From: Citreicella sp. C3M06
GTDB taxonomy: Bacteria; Pseudomonadota; Alphaproteobacteria; Rhodobacterales; Rhodobacteraceae
DNA length: 64,000 nt
Assembly (NCBI RefSeq): GCF_018860705.1
Contig: NZ_JAHKQA010000047.1
Location: forward strand, 124,001-188,000
Direction: 5' to 3'
In this document: piece by piece, positions 51,871 to 60,939 of the stretch
Layout of the letters: every line of letters begins with the position of its first letter
Numbering within the stretch: the first letter of the stretch is position 1
Notes under the pieces: model-generated
The model's input: the letters and a program-made list of their open reading frames with translations, nothing else
What the model was told of the DNA's origin: nothing
Databases searched by the model: none
Program-made: the position numbers and the translations under genes

Positions 51871-53700
51871 TCAGACCCGTGGCACGATCCGCAGCGCCCG
51901 CAGCGCGTTGAGGATCACCGCAACGTCGATCACCTCTTGCAGCAATGCCCCCTGCACCGGGCTGAGCGCGCCAAAGGCGGCGGCGATCATCCCCAGCACC
52001 GACAGGCCGATGCCCGCCACTACGCTTTGCAGGGCGATGCGGCGCGCGCCCCGCGCGATGGCAAGCCCCGCGCCAAGCCGGTCGATCCGGTCCACCAGCA
52101 GCACCACATCCGCCGCCTCGGCCGAGGCCGCCGCGCCGCGTGCCCCCATCGCCACGCCGACATCCGCCGCCGCCAGCGCCGGTGCATCATTGACCCCGTC
52201 GCCAACCATCATCACCGGGCCCTGCGCGCGTTCGGCCTGCACCAGCGCCACCTTGCCGCCCGGGGTCATCCCGGCGCTCAGCCCGTCAAGCCCAAGCCCC
52301 TGCGTTACCCTCTCGGCCACCTCGCGCCGATCGCCGGTGGCCAGCACGATGCGGGCGATGCCTTCGCGGCGCAGCCCGGTCAGGATCTGCGCCATGCCCG
52401 CGCGCAGCGGATCGGCCATCACCAGATGCCCGGCCATGCGCCCGTCAATCGCCACCGCCACCAGCAGCGCGCCCGCATCCAGCGCCGTGCTACCGGGGCT
52501 GGCCCCGATCTGCGCCGCGACAAAGCCTTCGCCGCCCACGATCACCCGGTGTGCCTCGATCTGCCCGACAAGGCCCTCGCCGGGATGTTCCGTCACGCCC
52601 GATGGCACCGGAAGCGCCAGTCCGCGCGCCTGCGCCGCGGCGACGATGGCCTGCGCCACCGGATGTTGCGAGGCCTGATCCAGCGCGGCGGCAAGGCGCA
52701 GGATCTCGGCCTCGGTCTGCCCGCCAAGGCAGGAGATCGACACGATCTGCGGCCGCCCGTCGGTCAGCGTGCCGGTCTTGTCGAGGATCAGCACCCGCAT
52801 CCGCGCCAGCGCCTCAAGCGCCGGGGCGCCCTTGATCAGCACGCCGTAATGCGCCGCCCGCGACAGCCCCGCCACCAGCGCCACCGGCACCGCAAGGATC
52901 AACGGGCAGGGCGTTGCCACCACCAGCACCGCCACAGCGCGGATCGGATCGCCGCTCAGCGCCCAGGCCGCGCTGGCGATCAGCAGCGTCACCGCGAGAA
53001 ATCCCAGCGCCCAGCGATCCGCCAGCCGCGCCATCGGCGCGCGCGCCCGCTGCGCCGCTTCGACAAGGCGCACGATGCCAGCATAGGTGCTGTCGCGGGC
53101 CGGGCGGGTGGCGATCATGTCGAAGGCCTCCCCGACGTTGGTGGCGCCGCTCATCGCCTCAGCGCCGCGCTCCAGCCGAATGGGCAGCGATTCCCCGGTC
53201 AGCGCCGAGGCATCGACAAAGCCAGTGGCCGAGGCCAGCGTGCCATCCACCGGCACCACGTCGCCCTGCCGGATCAGCAGCCGATCGCCGGGGGCAACCT
53301 CGTCAAGCGGGATCTCTTGCAGCGCGCCATTGCGGTGCCGCGTGGCGCTGCGCGGCACCCGCGACAGCAGCCCCTGCATCTCGCGCCGCGCGCGGCCCTC
53401 GGCAAAGCCTTCGAGGAAGGTGCCCCCCGAATACATCACCGCCACCACCGCCGCGGCGAGAGTTTCACCAAAGCCAAGCGCCGCGCTCATCGACAGCGCG
53501 GCGACGATATCAAGCCCGGTTTCCCCGCGCCCGAGGCTGCGCGCTATCTCGATCACCAGCGCGGCCAGCGCCGGCAGCACCCCGGCCCACCACGCCAGCG
53601 TCGCCAGCCCTGCCTGCCCCGACAGATGCAGCGCCAGCCCCGCGATCAGCCCGGCGAGGGCCAGCAGCAAAATGGCGGTCTTCACGCGGGTCACGCCCAT
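51871..53700 (-). CDS. P1B-type metal-transporting ATPase with TPC motif
   Basis: A 609-residue P-type ATPase. Actuator loop TGES (168-171), metal-binding helix motif VVATPCPLILAVP with Thr263-Pro-Cys265, phosphorylation site DKTGTLT with Asp307, and GDGVNDAPAL near the hinge. There is no N-terminal heavy-metal-associated (CxxC) domain. The TPC motif matches the P1B-5 group, some members of which have been linked to Fe2+/Ni2+ export; the hemerythrin-like C-terminal domain seen in some of these is absent here. It is not clearly linked to the neighbouring catabolic operons. The downstream deoR start is 219 nt away. Confidence 0.9.
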   Translation of the reverse strand: MGVTRVKTAILLLALAGLIAGLALHLSGQAGLATLAWWAGVLPALAALVIEIARSLGRGETGLDIVAALSMSAALGFGETLAAAVVAVMYSGGTFLEGFAEGRARREMQGLLSRVPRSATRHRNGALQEIPLDEVAPGDRLLIRQGDVVPVDGTLASATGFVDASALTGESLPIRLERGAEAMSGATNVGEAFDMIATRPARDSTYAGIVRLVEAAQRARAPMARLADRWALGFLAVTLLIASAAWALSGDPIRAVAVLVVATPCPLILAVPVALVAGLSRAAHYGVLIKGAPALEALARMRVLILDKTGTLTDGRPQIVSISCLGGQTEAEILRLAAALDQASQHPVAQAIVAAAQARGLALPVPSGVTEHPGEGLVGQIEAHRVIVGGEGFVAAQIGASPGSTALDAGALLVAVAIDGRMAGHLVMADPLRAGMAQILTGLRREGIARIVLATGDRREVAERVTQGLGLDGLSAGMTPGGKVALVQAERAQGPVMMVGDGVNDAPALAAADVGVAMGARGAAASAEAADVVLLVDRIDRLGAGLAIARGARRIALQSVVAGIGLSVLGMIAAAFGALSPVQGALLQEVIDVAVILNALRALRIVPRV

Positions 53701-53765
53701 AGCTGCCCCCTGTTGCCCACGGGGGCGATCATCCCCCGCAGGGCGCGCCGCGTCGAGATGGCATT

Positions 53766-54725
53766 TCAGCGCGTAGTGCGATCGGCCATGGTATAGGCCT
53801 CGCGGGTGGCGGCGCGGGTCTCGGCGCCCTCGCAGATCGGGCCGTAATCGCCCGGCTCGCGGTGCAGCGCAAAGTTGAAGATGTTGCGGCGCAGTTCGGT
53901 GCAGCGATCAAGGTCGATCTCGGCCACCGCCACCTCGTCGCCGCGCCCCTGCGTGCGGGCGACGATCTCGCCCGTCGGGGCGATGATGCACGACCCGCCG
54001 ATCAACTCGCAGCCTTCCTCGAGCCCCGCCTTGGCGGTGCCGATCACCCAAGCGCCATTGGCATAGGCCCCGGCCTGCATCGACAGGTGGTTGTGGAAAT
54101 CCTGCAAATGGTCGTGTTCGGGGGCCTGCGGGTAATGCTGCGGCGTGTTGTAGCCCAGCATCACCAGTTCTGCCCCGCGCAGCCCCAGCACGCGGAAGGT
54201 CTCGGGCCAGCGCCGGTCATTACACAGGCACATGCCAAAGCGTCCGCCCATGGCGTTGAACACGCCAAAGCCCAGATCGCCATGTTCGAAATAGCGCTTT
54301 TCCAGATGCTGGAAGGCGCGCCAGTCTTCGAAATTGTAATGCCCGGGCAGGTGAATCTTGCGGTATTTCCCGGCGATTTCGCCATCCGGGGTGACAAAGA
54401 TCGAGGTGTTGAACCGCTGCCCGTCCGGCGTCAGCTCGGCGTAACCAAGGTAGAACCCCACCCCCAGCTCGCGGGCGCGGGTGAACAGCGGCTGGGTGTC
54501 TGGCCCCGGCATCTGCGTTTCGTAAAACGCATCGAGCGCCGCGCCCTCAAGCAGCCAGCGTGGAAAGAACGAGGTCAGCGCCAGTTCGGGAAACACCACC
54601 AGCCGCGCGCCGCGGGCATGGGCGGTTTCCATCAGCGCAATCAGCCGGGCGACCACCTGTGCGCGGGGTTCGGTGCGTTGAATGGGGCCAAGCTGGGCGG
54701 TGGCGGCAAGGATGGAACGGGTCAT
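53766..54725 (-). CDS. N-carbamoyl-D-amino acid hydrolase (D-carbamoylase), nitrilase family
   Basis: A 319-residue enzyme from the ATG at 54725. It follows the Agrobacterium D-carbamoylase pattern closely: VVFPELALTSFFPRW with catalytic Glu47, KYRKIHLPGHYNFE with Lys123, and MCLCNDRRWPETFRV with Cys168, then HDHLQDFHNHLSMQAGAYAN. It hydrolyses N-carbamoyl-D-amino acids to the D-amino acid, CO2 and ammonia, the second step of hydantoin degradation. No classical D-hydantoinase is nearby, but HyuA/HyuB homologues lie about 25 kb away. A hairpin separates it from the dehydratase gene upstream. Confidence 0.93.
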   Translation of the reverse strand: MTRSILAATAQLGPIQRTEPRAQVVARLIALMETAHARGARLVVFPELALTSFFPRWLLEGAALDAFYETQMPGPDTQPLFTRARELGVGFYLGYAELTPDGQRFNTSIFVTPDGEIAGKYRKIHLPGHYNFEDWRAFQHLEKRYFEHGDLGFGVFNAMGGRFGMCLCNDRRWPETFRVLGLRGAELVMLGYNTPQHYPQAPEHDHLQDFHNHLSMQAGAYANGAWVIGTAKAGLEEGCELIGGSCIIAPTGEIVARTQGRGDEVAVAEIDLDRCTELRRNIFNFALHREPGDYGPICEGAETRAATREAYTMADRTTR

Positions 54726-54742
54726 GAGGTCTCTTTCAGGCT

Positions 54743-54772
54743 GCACGGGCGGCGGATCTGCTCCGCCCGTGC
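54743..54772 (-). terminator. 10-bp hairpin between the dehydratase and D-carbamoylase genes
   Basis: GCACGGGCGG (54743-54752) and CCGCCCGTGC (54763-54772) form a perfect stem with a 10-nt loop. On the minus strand it lies after the dehydratase operon and 17 nt before the carbamoylase start. The sequence after it on the minus strand is A-rich, not U-rich, so termination is uncertain. Confidence 0.5.
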
Positions 54773-54874
54773 GATGTTGCCTGTCAGGATCCGCGCCGCA
54801 AGCGGGTTCCGGCGCGGGCCGCGTCGAAGCGCGCAAGGGATGCGCGCGTTGCCGCGCGGGGCAGCAGTTGCGCC

Positions 54875-56665
54875 CTAGTGGCTGTGGCGCGGCATCGTGG
54901 CATTGCCGATGTCGCGGAATTCGTCCGCCCCATCCAGCACCATGCCATCGGCGAACTGGCGCACCCGGTCGCGAAAGATCGCCTGCCATGGCGACTGGCT
55001 TTGCGGCACCTGATAGCCACCGGCGGCCTCCAGCGCGGCGCGGCGTTCGGCGATCTCGGCATCGCTGACCATCAGCTGCACGGTGCGGGTGTTCAGATCG
55101 ACGCGCAGCATGTCACCATCGCGCAGGATGGCAAGGTTGCCCCCCGCCGCCGCCTCGGGCGAGGCATTGAGGATCGAGGCCGACCCGGAGGTGCCCGATT
55201 GCCGCCCATCGCCAATGCAGGGCAGCCCGCGGATGCCCTGCTTGATCAGATAAGACGGCGGGCGCATGTTCACCACCTCGGCGCCGCCCGGATAGCCGCG
55301 CGGGCCTGCGCCGCGCATCACAAGGATGCTTTGCGCGGTGATGCCAAGCGCCGGATCGTCGATGCGCTTGTGGAAATCCTCGGGGCCGTCGAACACGAAG
55401 ACCGGCCCTTCGAAGGCCATCGGATCGGCCTCGTCCGACAGGTAGCGGCCACGGAATTCCGGCGTGATGACCGAGGTCTTCATGATCGCGGTGTCAAACA
55501 GGTTGCCGGTCATGTTGAGGAACCCGGCATGCGGCGTCAGCGCCTTGTCGAGCGGGCGGATCACATCGGTGTTCTCGCAAGGCGCATCGGCGTAAAGCCC
55601 GGCAAAGCTGTCGCCGGTGACGGTGCGCGCGTCGGGGTGCGGGATCAGCCCGCCGCGCAGCAGTTCGGCCACCACGGCGGGAAGGCCGCCCGCAAGGTGG
55701 AAATCCTCGGACAGGTAGGCGCCCGCAGGCTGCACATTGGCCAGCAGTGGCACGTCATAGCCGACGCTTTCCCAATCCTGATTGGTCAACTCGATGCCCA
55801 GATGCCGGGCGACGGCCACAAGGTGGATCGGCGCGTTGGTCGACCCGCCAATGGCGGAATTGACCACGATGGCATTCTCGAACGCCTCGCGCGTCATCAC
55901 CTGCGACGGGCGCAGATCCTCATGCACCATGTCGACGATGCGCTTGCCGGTAGCATAGGCCATCTGGCCGCGCTCGCGGTAGGGCGCCGGGATCGAGGCC
56001 GAGCCGGGCAGCTGCATCCCCAGCACCTCGGCCAGAGAATTGAGCGTGCTGGCGGTGCCCATGGTGTTGCAATAGCCCACCGACGGCGCCGAGGCGGCAG
56101 CCATGTCGAGGAACTGGTTGCCGTCGATCTCGCCGGCGGCGTATTTCTCGCGCGCCTTCCAGATCACCGAGCCAGAACCGGCGCGCTCGCCCTTGTGCCA
56201 GCCGTTCAGCATCGGCCCGACGCTGAAGGCAATGGCGGGGATATTCACCGTGGCGGCGGCCATCAGCAGCGCCGGGGTGGTCTTGTCGCAGCCGATGGTC
56301 AGCACCACGCCGTCGATCGGATAGCCGAACAGGCTTTCGACAAGGCTCAGATAGGCAAGGTTGCGATCCAGCATCGCGGTGGGCCGCTTGCCGGTTTCCT
56401 GAATCGGATGCACCGGGATTTCCAGCGGCACGCCGCCAGCGGCGATGATGCCGTCGCGGGTGCGCTTGGCCAGCTCGATGTGGTGGCGGTTGCAGGGCGA
56501 CAGGTCACTGCCGGTCTGGGCGATGCCGATGATCGGCTTGCCCGAGCGCAGCTCGTCAAGGGTCAGCCCGTAGTTGAGATAGCGTTCTAGATACAGCGCC
56601 GTCATCTCGGGGTCGCCAAGATCGTTGAACCAGCTTGTCGAACGCAGCTTGCGGGGGTCGGTCAT
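54875..56665 (-). CDS. IlvD/Edd-family sugar-acid dehydratase (L-arabinonate/D-galactonate-dehydratase-like)
   Basis: A 596-residue Fe-S dehydratase from the ATG at 56665. Cys58 ([10 protein letters not shown]), Cys126 ([12 protein letters not shown]) and Cys199 ([12 protein letters not shown]) have the spacing known for the [2Fe-2S] ligands of L-arabinonate dehydratase, not [4Fe-4S] Edd. Sequence blocks [12 protein letters not shown] and [16 protein letters not shown] complete the active site. Such enzymes dehydrate L-arabinonate, D-galactonate or D-fuconate to 2-keto-3-deoxy acids. With the KDGal kinase and KDPGal aldolase encoded divergently, D-galactonate is the likely substrate. It is the last gene of the dctPQM operon. 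Confidence 0.88.
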   Translation of the reverse strand: MTDPRKLRSTSWFNDLGDPEMTALYLERYLNYGLTLDELRSGKPIIGIAQTGSDLSPCNRHHIELAKRTRDGIIAAGGVPLEIPVHPIQETGKRPTAMLDRNLAYLSLVESLFGYPIDGVVLTIGCDKTTPALLMAAATVNIPAIAFSVGPMLNGWHKGERAGSGSVIWKAREKYAAGEIDGNQFLDMAAASAPSVGYCNTMGTASTLNSLAEVLGMQLPGSASIPAPYRERGQMAYATGKRIVDMVHEDLRPSQVMTREAFENAIVVNSAIGGSTNAPIHLVAVARHLGIELTNQDWESVGYDVPLLANVQPAGAYLSEDFHLAGGLPAVVAELLRGGLIPHPDARTVTGDSFAGLYADAPCENTDVIRPLDKALTPHAGFLNMTGNLFDTAIMKTSVITPEFRGRYLSDEADPMAFEGPVFVFDGPEDFHKRIDDPALGITAQSILVMRGAGPRGYPGGAEVVNMRPPSYLIKQGIRGLPCIGDGRQSGTSGSASILNASPEAAAGGNLAILRDGDMLRVDLNTRTVQLMVSDAEIAERRAALEAAGGYQVPQSQSPWQAIFRDRVRQFADGMVLDGADEFRDIGNATMPRHSH

Positions 56666-56675
56666 GACAAGGCTC

Positions 56676-57989
56676 CTAGTGTCCGGTGATGCCGGGGAAG
56701 ATGATAAGCAGCGCGACGGCCAGAACCTGCATCGCGATGAACGGCAGCAGCGAGCGGAAAATGTCGCCGAGCGAGATATCCGGCGGCGCCACGGATTTGA
56801 GATAAAACGCCGCCGGGCCAAACGGCGGAGACAGGAAACTGACCTGCATGTTCATTGCGAACACCACGCCGAACCACACCGGGTCGTAGCCCATCTCGCG
56901 CACGATGGGAACGAAGATCGGCATACACAGCAGCGCGATGCCGACCCAGTCAAGGAACATGCCCAGCACGAAGAGGATCAGCATCATGAACAGGATGACC
57001 ACGATCGGCTCGTCGGAAATGCCGGTGATCAGGCTGGAGACGAAGTTGATGCCGCCCATCAGGTTGAACACCCCCACCAGCGCCGATGCGCCGATGCCAA
57101 TCCACACGATCATGCCCACGGTTCGCAGCGTCTGCTTGGCGGCGCCGATCATCAGCTCGACGCTGAATTCGCCCCGGATGATGGTCGACAGCGTGACCCC
57201 GATGACCCCGATGGCCGAGGCCTCGGTGACGGACGCGATGCCGCCGTAGATCGAGCCCAGCACAAAGATCACCACGAGGATCGGCAGGAACAGCCCCTTG
57301 AGCAGGCGCAGCTTTTCGCGGCGGCTGATGTCTTCGTGTTCGGCGATGGGGGCCAGCGCCGGGTTCAGATAGGCGCGGATCAGGATATAGGCGGCATAAA
57401 AGCTCGCCAGCATCAGCCCCGGAATGAAGGCGGCGCTGAACAGATCGCCCACCGAGACGTTGGCGGTCAGCCCGTAGATGATCAGCACGATCGACGGCGG
57501 CACCATGGTGCCAAGCGCGCCGCCCGCGCAACACACGCCAATGGCAAGGTTGCGATCATAGCCCAGCCGCAGCATCTGCGGCAGCGCCAGCAGGCCCAGC
57601 AGGATGACCTCGCCGCCAATGATGCCCGACATCGCGGCCAGCACCACCGCCACCAGCAGCGTCTGGATCGCGACGCCGCCGCGAATGCGCCCGGCCAGCA
57701 CCTTCATCGCATCGAACAGATCGCGCGCGATGCCGGATCGGTCGAGGATCGCCGCCATCAGCACGAACATCGGCACCGAGACGAAGACAAAGCTGTTCAC
57801 AAAGCTGAAGATCCGCGAGGTGATCAGCGGCACCGCCATCGGCCCGAACCACCCCAGCGCAAAGATCAGCGCCACCAGCAGCGTCACGAAGGCCAGCGGC
57901 ATCCCGGTCAGCAGCAGCACCAGCAGCATGATGAACATGGCCAGCGTCGCGCCGCCAATGCCCATCGCCTGAAAATCAAGGAATTCCAT
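56676..57989 (-). CDS. TRAP transporter large permease DctM (galactonate-type operon)
   Basis: A 437-residue permease of about 12 helices. DctM blocks: [40 protein letters not shown] and [20 protein letters not shown]. Its ATG at 57989 overlaps the dctQ stop by one base (TGATG). The dehydratase gene starts 10 nt beyond its stop. It likely imports the sugar acid consumed by that enzyme. Confidence 0.93.
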   Translation of the reverse strand: MEFLDFQAMGIGGATLAMFIMLLVLLLTGMPLAFVTLLVALIFALGWFGPMAVPLITSRIFSFVNSFVFVSVPMFVLMAAILDRSGIARDLFDAMKVLAGRIRGGVAIQTLLVAVVLAAMSGIIGGEVILLGLLALPQMLRLGYDRNLAIGVCCAGGALGTMVPPSIVLIIYGLTANVSVGDLFSAAFIPGLMLASFYAAYILIRAYLNPALAPIAEHEDISRREKLRLLKGLFLPILVVIFVLGSIYGGIASVTEASAIGVIGVTLSTIIRGEFSVELMIGAAKQTLRTVGMIVWIGIGASALVGVFNLMGGINFVSSLITGISDEPIVVILFMMLILFVLGMFLDWVGIALLCMPIFVPIVREMGYDPVWFGVVFAMNMQVSFLSPPFGPAAFYLKSVAPPDISLGDIFRSLLPFIAMQVLAVALLIIFPGITGH

Positions 57990-58549
57990 CAGTCGGCTTT
58001 CTTGCGCAGGTAATTGACCGTGAAGATCGCAAACTGGATCGCCAGCAGGATCAGGATCACGAAGAGAAAGATCTTGAGCAGCCCCGGATAGGCCGGGTTC
58101 CACGCAGAGCCCGAGGTTTCCAGCCGGAACTCGCCCTGCGGTGTCCATGCGGCCCGCTTCACGCTCAGCCACGCCGCCCAGGCAAAGAACACCGACGCCA
58201 CGAGGCAGATCACCGAGATCCCCACATCGAACAGCCTGCGCAGCCCCTCGGACATGCGATCGTAAAAGATCACCACGCGGATGTGCTTGTCGATCGCGGC
58301 GGCATAAAGCCCGCCGTAGACAAAGGCGATGGCGCTCAGGAACACCACGGTTTCATGCACCCATTTGGTCGGCGCGTTGAACGCGTAGCGCAGCACCACC
58401 TCATACATCAGCAGCGCCGCCGAGGCGAGAATGCCGATGGCAAACAGCACCCCCACCGCATTGACAGCCCGGCCAAACGCCCCGGCTTCGGGGGCGGCCT
58501 CGGGGGTCTTGTTATGATTGGCGAGTGTCTCGTCGATGATGTCGGACAT
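57989..58549 (-). CDS. TRAP transporter small permease DctQ (galactonate-type operon)
   Basis: A 186-residue membrane protein from the ATG at 58549 (GAGG 6 nt upstream). Four helices, with DctQ features ALLMYEVVLRYAFNAPTKWV and HETVVFLSAIAFVYGG. The N-terminal 25 residues are hydrophilic. A strong hairpin lies between this gene and dctP. Confidence 0.9.
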   Translation of the reverse strand: MSDIIDETLANHNKTPEAAPEAGAFGRAVNAVGVLFAIGILASAALLMYEVVLRYAFNAPTKWVHETVVFLSAIAFVYGGLYAAAIDKHIRVVIFYDRMSEGLRRLFDVGISVICLVASVFFAWAAWLSVKRAAWTPQGEFRLETSGSAWNPAYPGLLKIFLFVILILLAIQFAIFTVNYLRKKAD

Positions 58550-58576
58550 GGCGGCCTCGGGTGGGAAAACGGAAAA

Positions 58577-58600
58577 CCCCCGGCCAGAGGGGGCCGGGGG
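58577..58600 (-). terminator. Hairpin with T-tract between dctP and dctQ (galactonate-type operon)
   Basis: CCCCCGGCC (58577-58585) pairs perfectly with GGCCGGGGG (58592-58600). On the minus strand the stem is followed by TTTTCCGTTTTCC, so it has the form of an intrinsic terminator placed 18 nt after dctP and 27 nt before dctQ. Partial read-through would give excess binding protein. Confidence 0.7.
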
Positions 58601-58618
58601 CAACGGGCAGGATGGGGA

Positions 58619-59647
58619 TTATTCCTCCATCAGCCCTTTTTCGATCAGATAGGCGGTCAGCAGGTCATAGACCTTCTGGCTGTTGGCCGAGGCCTTGGCG
58701 GCATCTTCCCACTGGCTGCGGGCGATGGCGCGGAACTTGGCGCGCTCTTCATCAGACCAGTCGTGAATGGTGATCTCACCGCTGGCTTCGGCTTCCTTGG
58801 CGGCTTCCATGTCGCGCTCATGCACGGTCTGCGACTGGTAGACGGCGAATTCCGCCACCGACTCTTCCATCGCGGTCTTCAGATCGTCGGGCAGCGAATT
58901 CCATTTCGACAGGTTCACCGACACTTCGATCAGCGGCATCGAATGGAAGCCGGGATAGACCGGGTGCTTGGCCACGTCATGCAGGCCCTGCGCGGCGTTG
59001 GTCGAGAAGGTGTTATAATCGGCGGCGTCGATCACCCCCTTGTCGAGCGAGGTGAACACCTCGGACCCCGGCAGGTTCACCGGCGCGGCGCCAGCGGCGG
59101 CGAACACGTTCTGCACCATGCCTTCGGGGGCGCGCAGCTTCAGACCCTGAAGATCGGCCACCCCGTCCAGCGGCACCTTGGCCACGAAGGCTTCAAGCCC
59201 CGGCGTGGTCGCGCCGATGAAATGCAAACCATAAGGTTCGAGCATTTCGTTCATCAGCTCCTTGCCGCCGCCATTCGCCATGAAATCGAACATCTGGCTG
59301 GGGTCCGACCATGCGCCGACCGGGTTGGCGATCAGCCCGAAGGCCGCATCCTTGCCCGAGGCATAGGAGGTGTCGGTGAAATGGCCATCAAGGATGCCCG
59401 CGGCGACCGCGTCCATGGTTTCGGAATGCGCCACGATGGTTTCCACCGGCATCATTTCGACAGCGATACGCCCGTCGGTCTTTTCCGACACCATCTGCGC
59501 CCACTCTTTTTGCAGCAGGAAGTTGGTGTTGCCCGCCGGGTCCGACGACTGGATGCGGAAGGTGTATTCCTGTGCCTGCGCGGTGCTGGCAAGGGCAAGG
59601 GTCATGGCAACGCCTGCGAACAGGCTGCGACGGGAAAGAATGGACAT
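58619..59647 (-). CDS. TRAP transporter solute-binding protein DctP (galactonate-type operon)
   Basis: A 342-residue periplasmic protein from the ATG at 59647, with GGAGGAG upstream. The N-terminus MSILSRRSLFAGVAMTLALA is Tat-like (SRRSLF), with cleavage after AQA. DctP blocks: RIAVEMMPVETIVAHSETMD, DLQGLKLRAPEGMVQNVFAA with the ligand-contacting Arg, and YPGFHSMPLIEVSVNLSKWN. It is the first gene of a minus-strand operon with dctQ, dctM and the dehydratase, and is divergent from the lacI-type gene across an operator-like palindrome. Ligand inferred as a C6 sugar acid such as galactonate. Confidence 0.91.
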   Translation of the reverse strand: MSILSRRSLFAGVAMTLALASTAQAQEYTFRIQSSDPAGNTNFLLQKEWAQMVSEKTDGRIAVEMMPVETIVAHSETMDAVAAGILDGHFTDTSYASGKDAAFGLIANPVGAWSDPSQMFDFMANGGGKELMNEMLEPYGLHFIGATTPGLEAFVAKVPLDGVADLQGLKLRAPEGMVQNVFAAAGAAPVNLPGSEVFTSLDKGVIDAADYNTFSTNAAQGLHDVAKHPVYPGFHSMPLIEVSVNLSKWNSLPDDLKTAMEESVAEFAVYQSQTVHERDMEAAKEAEASGEITIHDWSDEERAKFRAIARSQWEDAAKASANSQKVYDLLTAYLIEKGLMEE

Positions 59648-59724
59648 GCTGGGCTCCTCCAAGAATCCATGGCCCGGGCACATGGCTCTGCGCGCCGGGT
59701 CTGGGCGGACCATAGGACAGCATA

Positions 59725-59742
59725 AATGACAGCGCAATCATT
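59725..59742. promoter_or_regulatory. LacI-family operator candidate between dctP and the lacI-type gene
   Basis: AATGACAGCGCAATCATT is an 18-bp palindrome with 14 of 18 positions symmetric (AATGA..GCGC..TCATT), including the central CG step typical of LacI-family sites. It lies 78 bp upstream of dctP and 110 bp upstream of the regulator. Confidence 0.6.
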
Positions 59743-59851
59743 ATCTGAGGCCGCAGTTTTTCGCCCGCCCACGATCCACGGCGCAAAGCGGTTTCGCTTG
59801 AACCATCGCGATATTTCAGCAAGAAAGACAGTAACAAAAGGATCACGGCCC

Positions 59852-60883
59852 ATGCCCAGAAAATCGCGCGCAGGATCAGACCGCCCCACCCTTGCCGATG
59901 TTGCGCGCGAGGCTGGTGTTAGCGCGATCACTGTTTCCCGCGCGATTCGCTCGCCCGGAATCGTGTCGCAGAAAGCCCGCGCCAAGGTCGAAGAGGCGGT
60001 GCGCAAGCTGGGCTATACCCCTGACCCGGCGGCCTCGGCGCTGGCCTCGCGCAGCACCTCGACCATCGGGTTGCTGGTGCCCTCGCTGACCAACAACGTG
60101 TTTTCCGACGTGCTGCGCGGGGTCTATGACGGCGCGCAGGACACGCGCTTTTTCATCCAGATCGGCAATTACCGCTACAGCGCGCTGGAAGAAGAAGGCC
60201 TGATCCGCGCCTTTCTCAGCCAGCGCCCGGCCGGGATGATCGTCTCGTCGCGCGATCAGACCGATGCCGCGCGCGCCCTGCTTGAACAGGCGAGCTGCCC
60301 GATCGTGCAGATCATGGAAACCTCGGATGACGCGGTGGATATGTGCGTCGGGTTTGACCAGCTGGCCTCGGTGCGGGCCGGGGCAGAGCATCTGCGCGCC
60401 TGCGGCTACCGGCGGCTGGGCTTCCTGTCGGCGCGGATGGACCCGCGCGCGCGCCGCCGTCTCGAGGCGTTTCGCGACGCGGCCAGCGCCGCCGGGCTGC
60501 ATGACGAGGCGCGCATCGTCACCACGCCGCTGCCCTCTTCGGTGGGGCTTGGGCGGCAGCTTCTCGAACAGCTTCTCGACCGCGCGCCCGACACCGACGC
60601 GGTGATGTGCAACAACGACGACCTTGCCGTCGGCGCCCTGATGGAGGCGCGCGCCCGCAACATCGACGTGCCGCGCGAGCTGGGCATTTGCAGCTACAAT
60701 GACATCGAGATGGCGCGGCAGATGGTGCCCTCGCTAAGCGCCGTCGCCACGCCGCGCCGCGAGATCGGTTCGCGCGCCATCGCCATGCTGCTGGCCGAGA
60801 TCGAAAGCCCCGGCTCGGTGAGCGAGCGGCGCGTCGATCTGGGCTTTGCGATGATGGCGCGCGGCTCGACCTCGCCGCGATGA
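59852..60883 (+). CDS. LacI-family transcriptional regulator (GntR-like sugar-acid type)
   Basis: A 343-residue repressor from the ATG at 59852. HTH/hinge: TLADVAREAGVSAITVSRAI and GYTPDPAASALAS (residues 10-70). The effector domain starts IGLLVPSLTNNVFSDVLRGV, with CSYNDIEMARQMVPSLSAVA later, as in gluconate-type regulators. It is divergent from the dctPQM-dehydratase operon and co-directional with the kinase and aldolase genes, so it probably controls both units in response to a sugar acid. Confidence 0.93.
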   Translation: MPRKSRAGSDRPTLADVAREAGVSAITVSRAIRSPGIVSQKARAKVEEAVRKLGYTPDPAASALASRSTSTIGLLVPSLTNNVFSDVLRGVYDGAQDTRFFIQIGNYRYSALEEEGLIRAFLSQRPAGMIVSSRDQTDAARALLEQASCPIVQIMETSDDAVDMCVGFDQLASVRAGAEHLRACGYRRLGFLSARMDPRARRRLEAFRDAASAAGLHDEARIVTTPLPSSVGLGRQLLEQLLDRAPDTDAVMCNNDDLAVGALMEARARNIDVPRELGICSYNDIEMARQMVPSLSAVATPRREIGSRAIAMLLAEIESPGSVSERRVDLGFAMMARGSTSPR

Positions 60884-60939
60884 CGCCGCCCGCAACGGCC
60901 GCAGCGCGCGGCCCGCACGACCCTTGAATGGAGAGACAG

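Noticed and set aside
50719-53796. A 1000-codon plus-strand open frame across deoR and the P-type ATPase
   Set aside because: No recognisable domain, and His/Arg/Gln-rich composition typical of antisense frames; the minus strand has intact, motif-rich genes.
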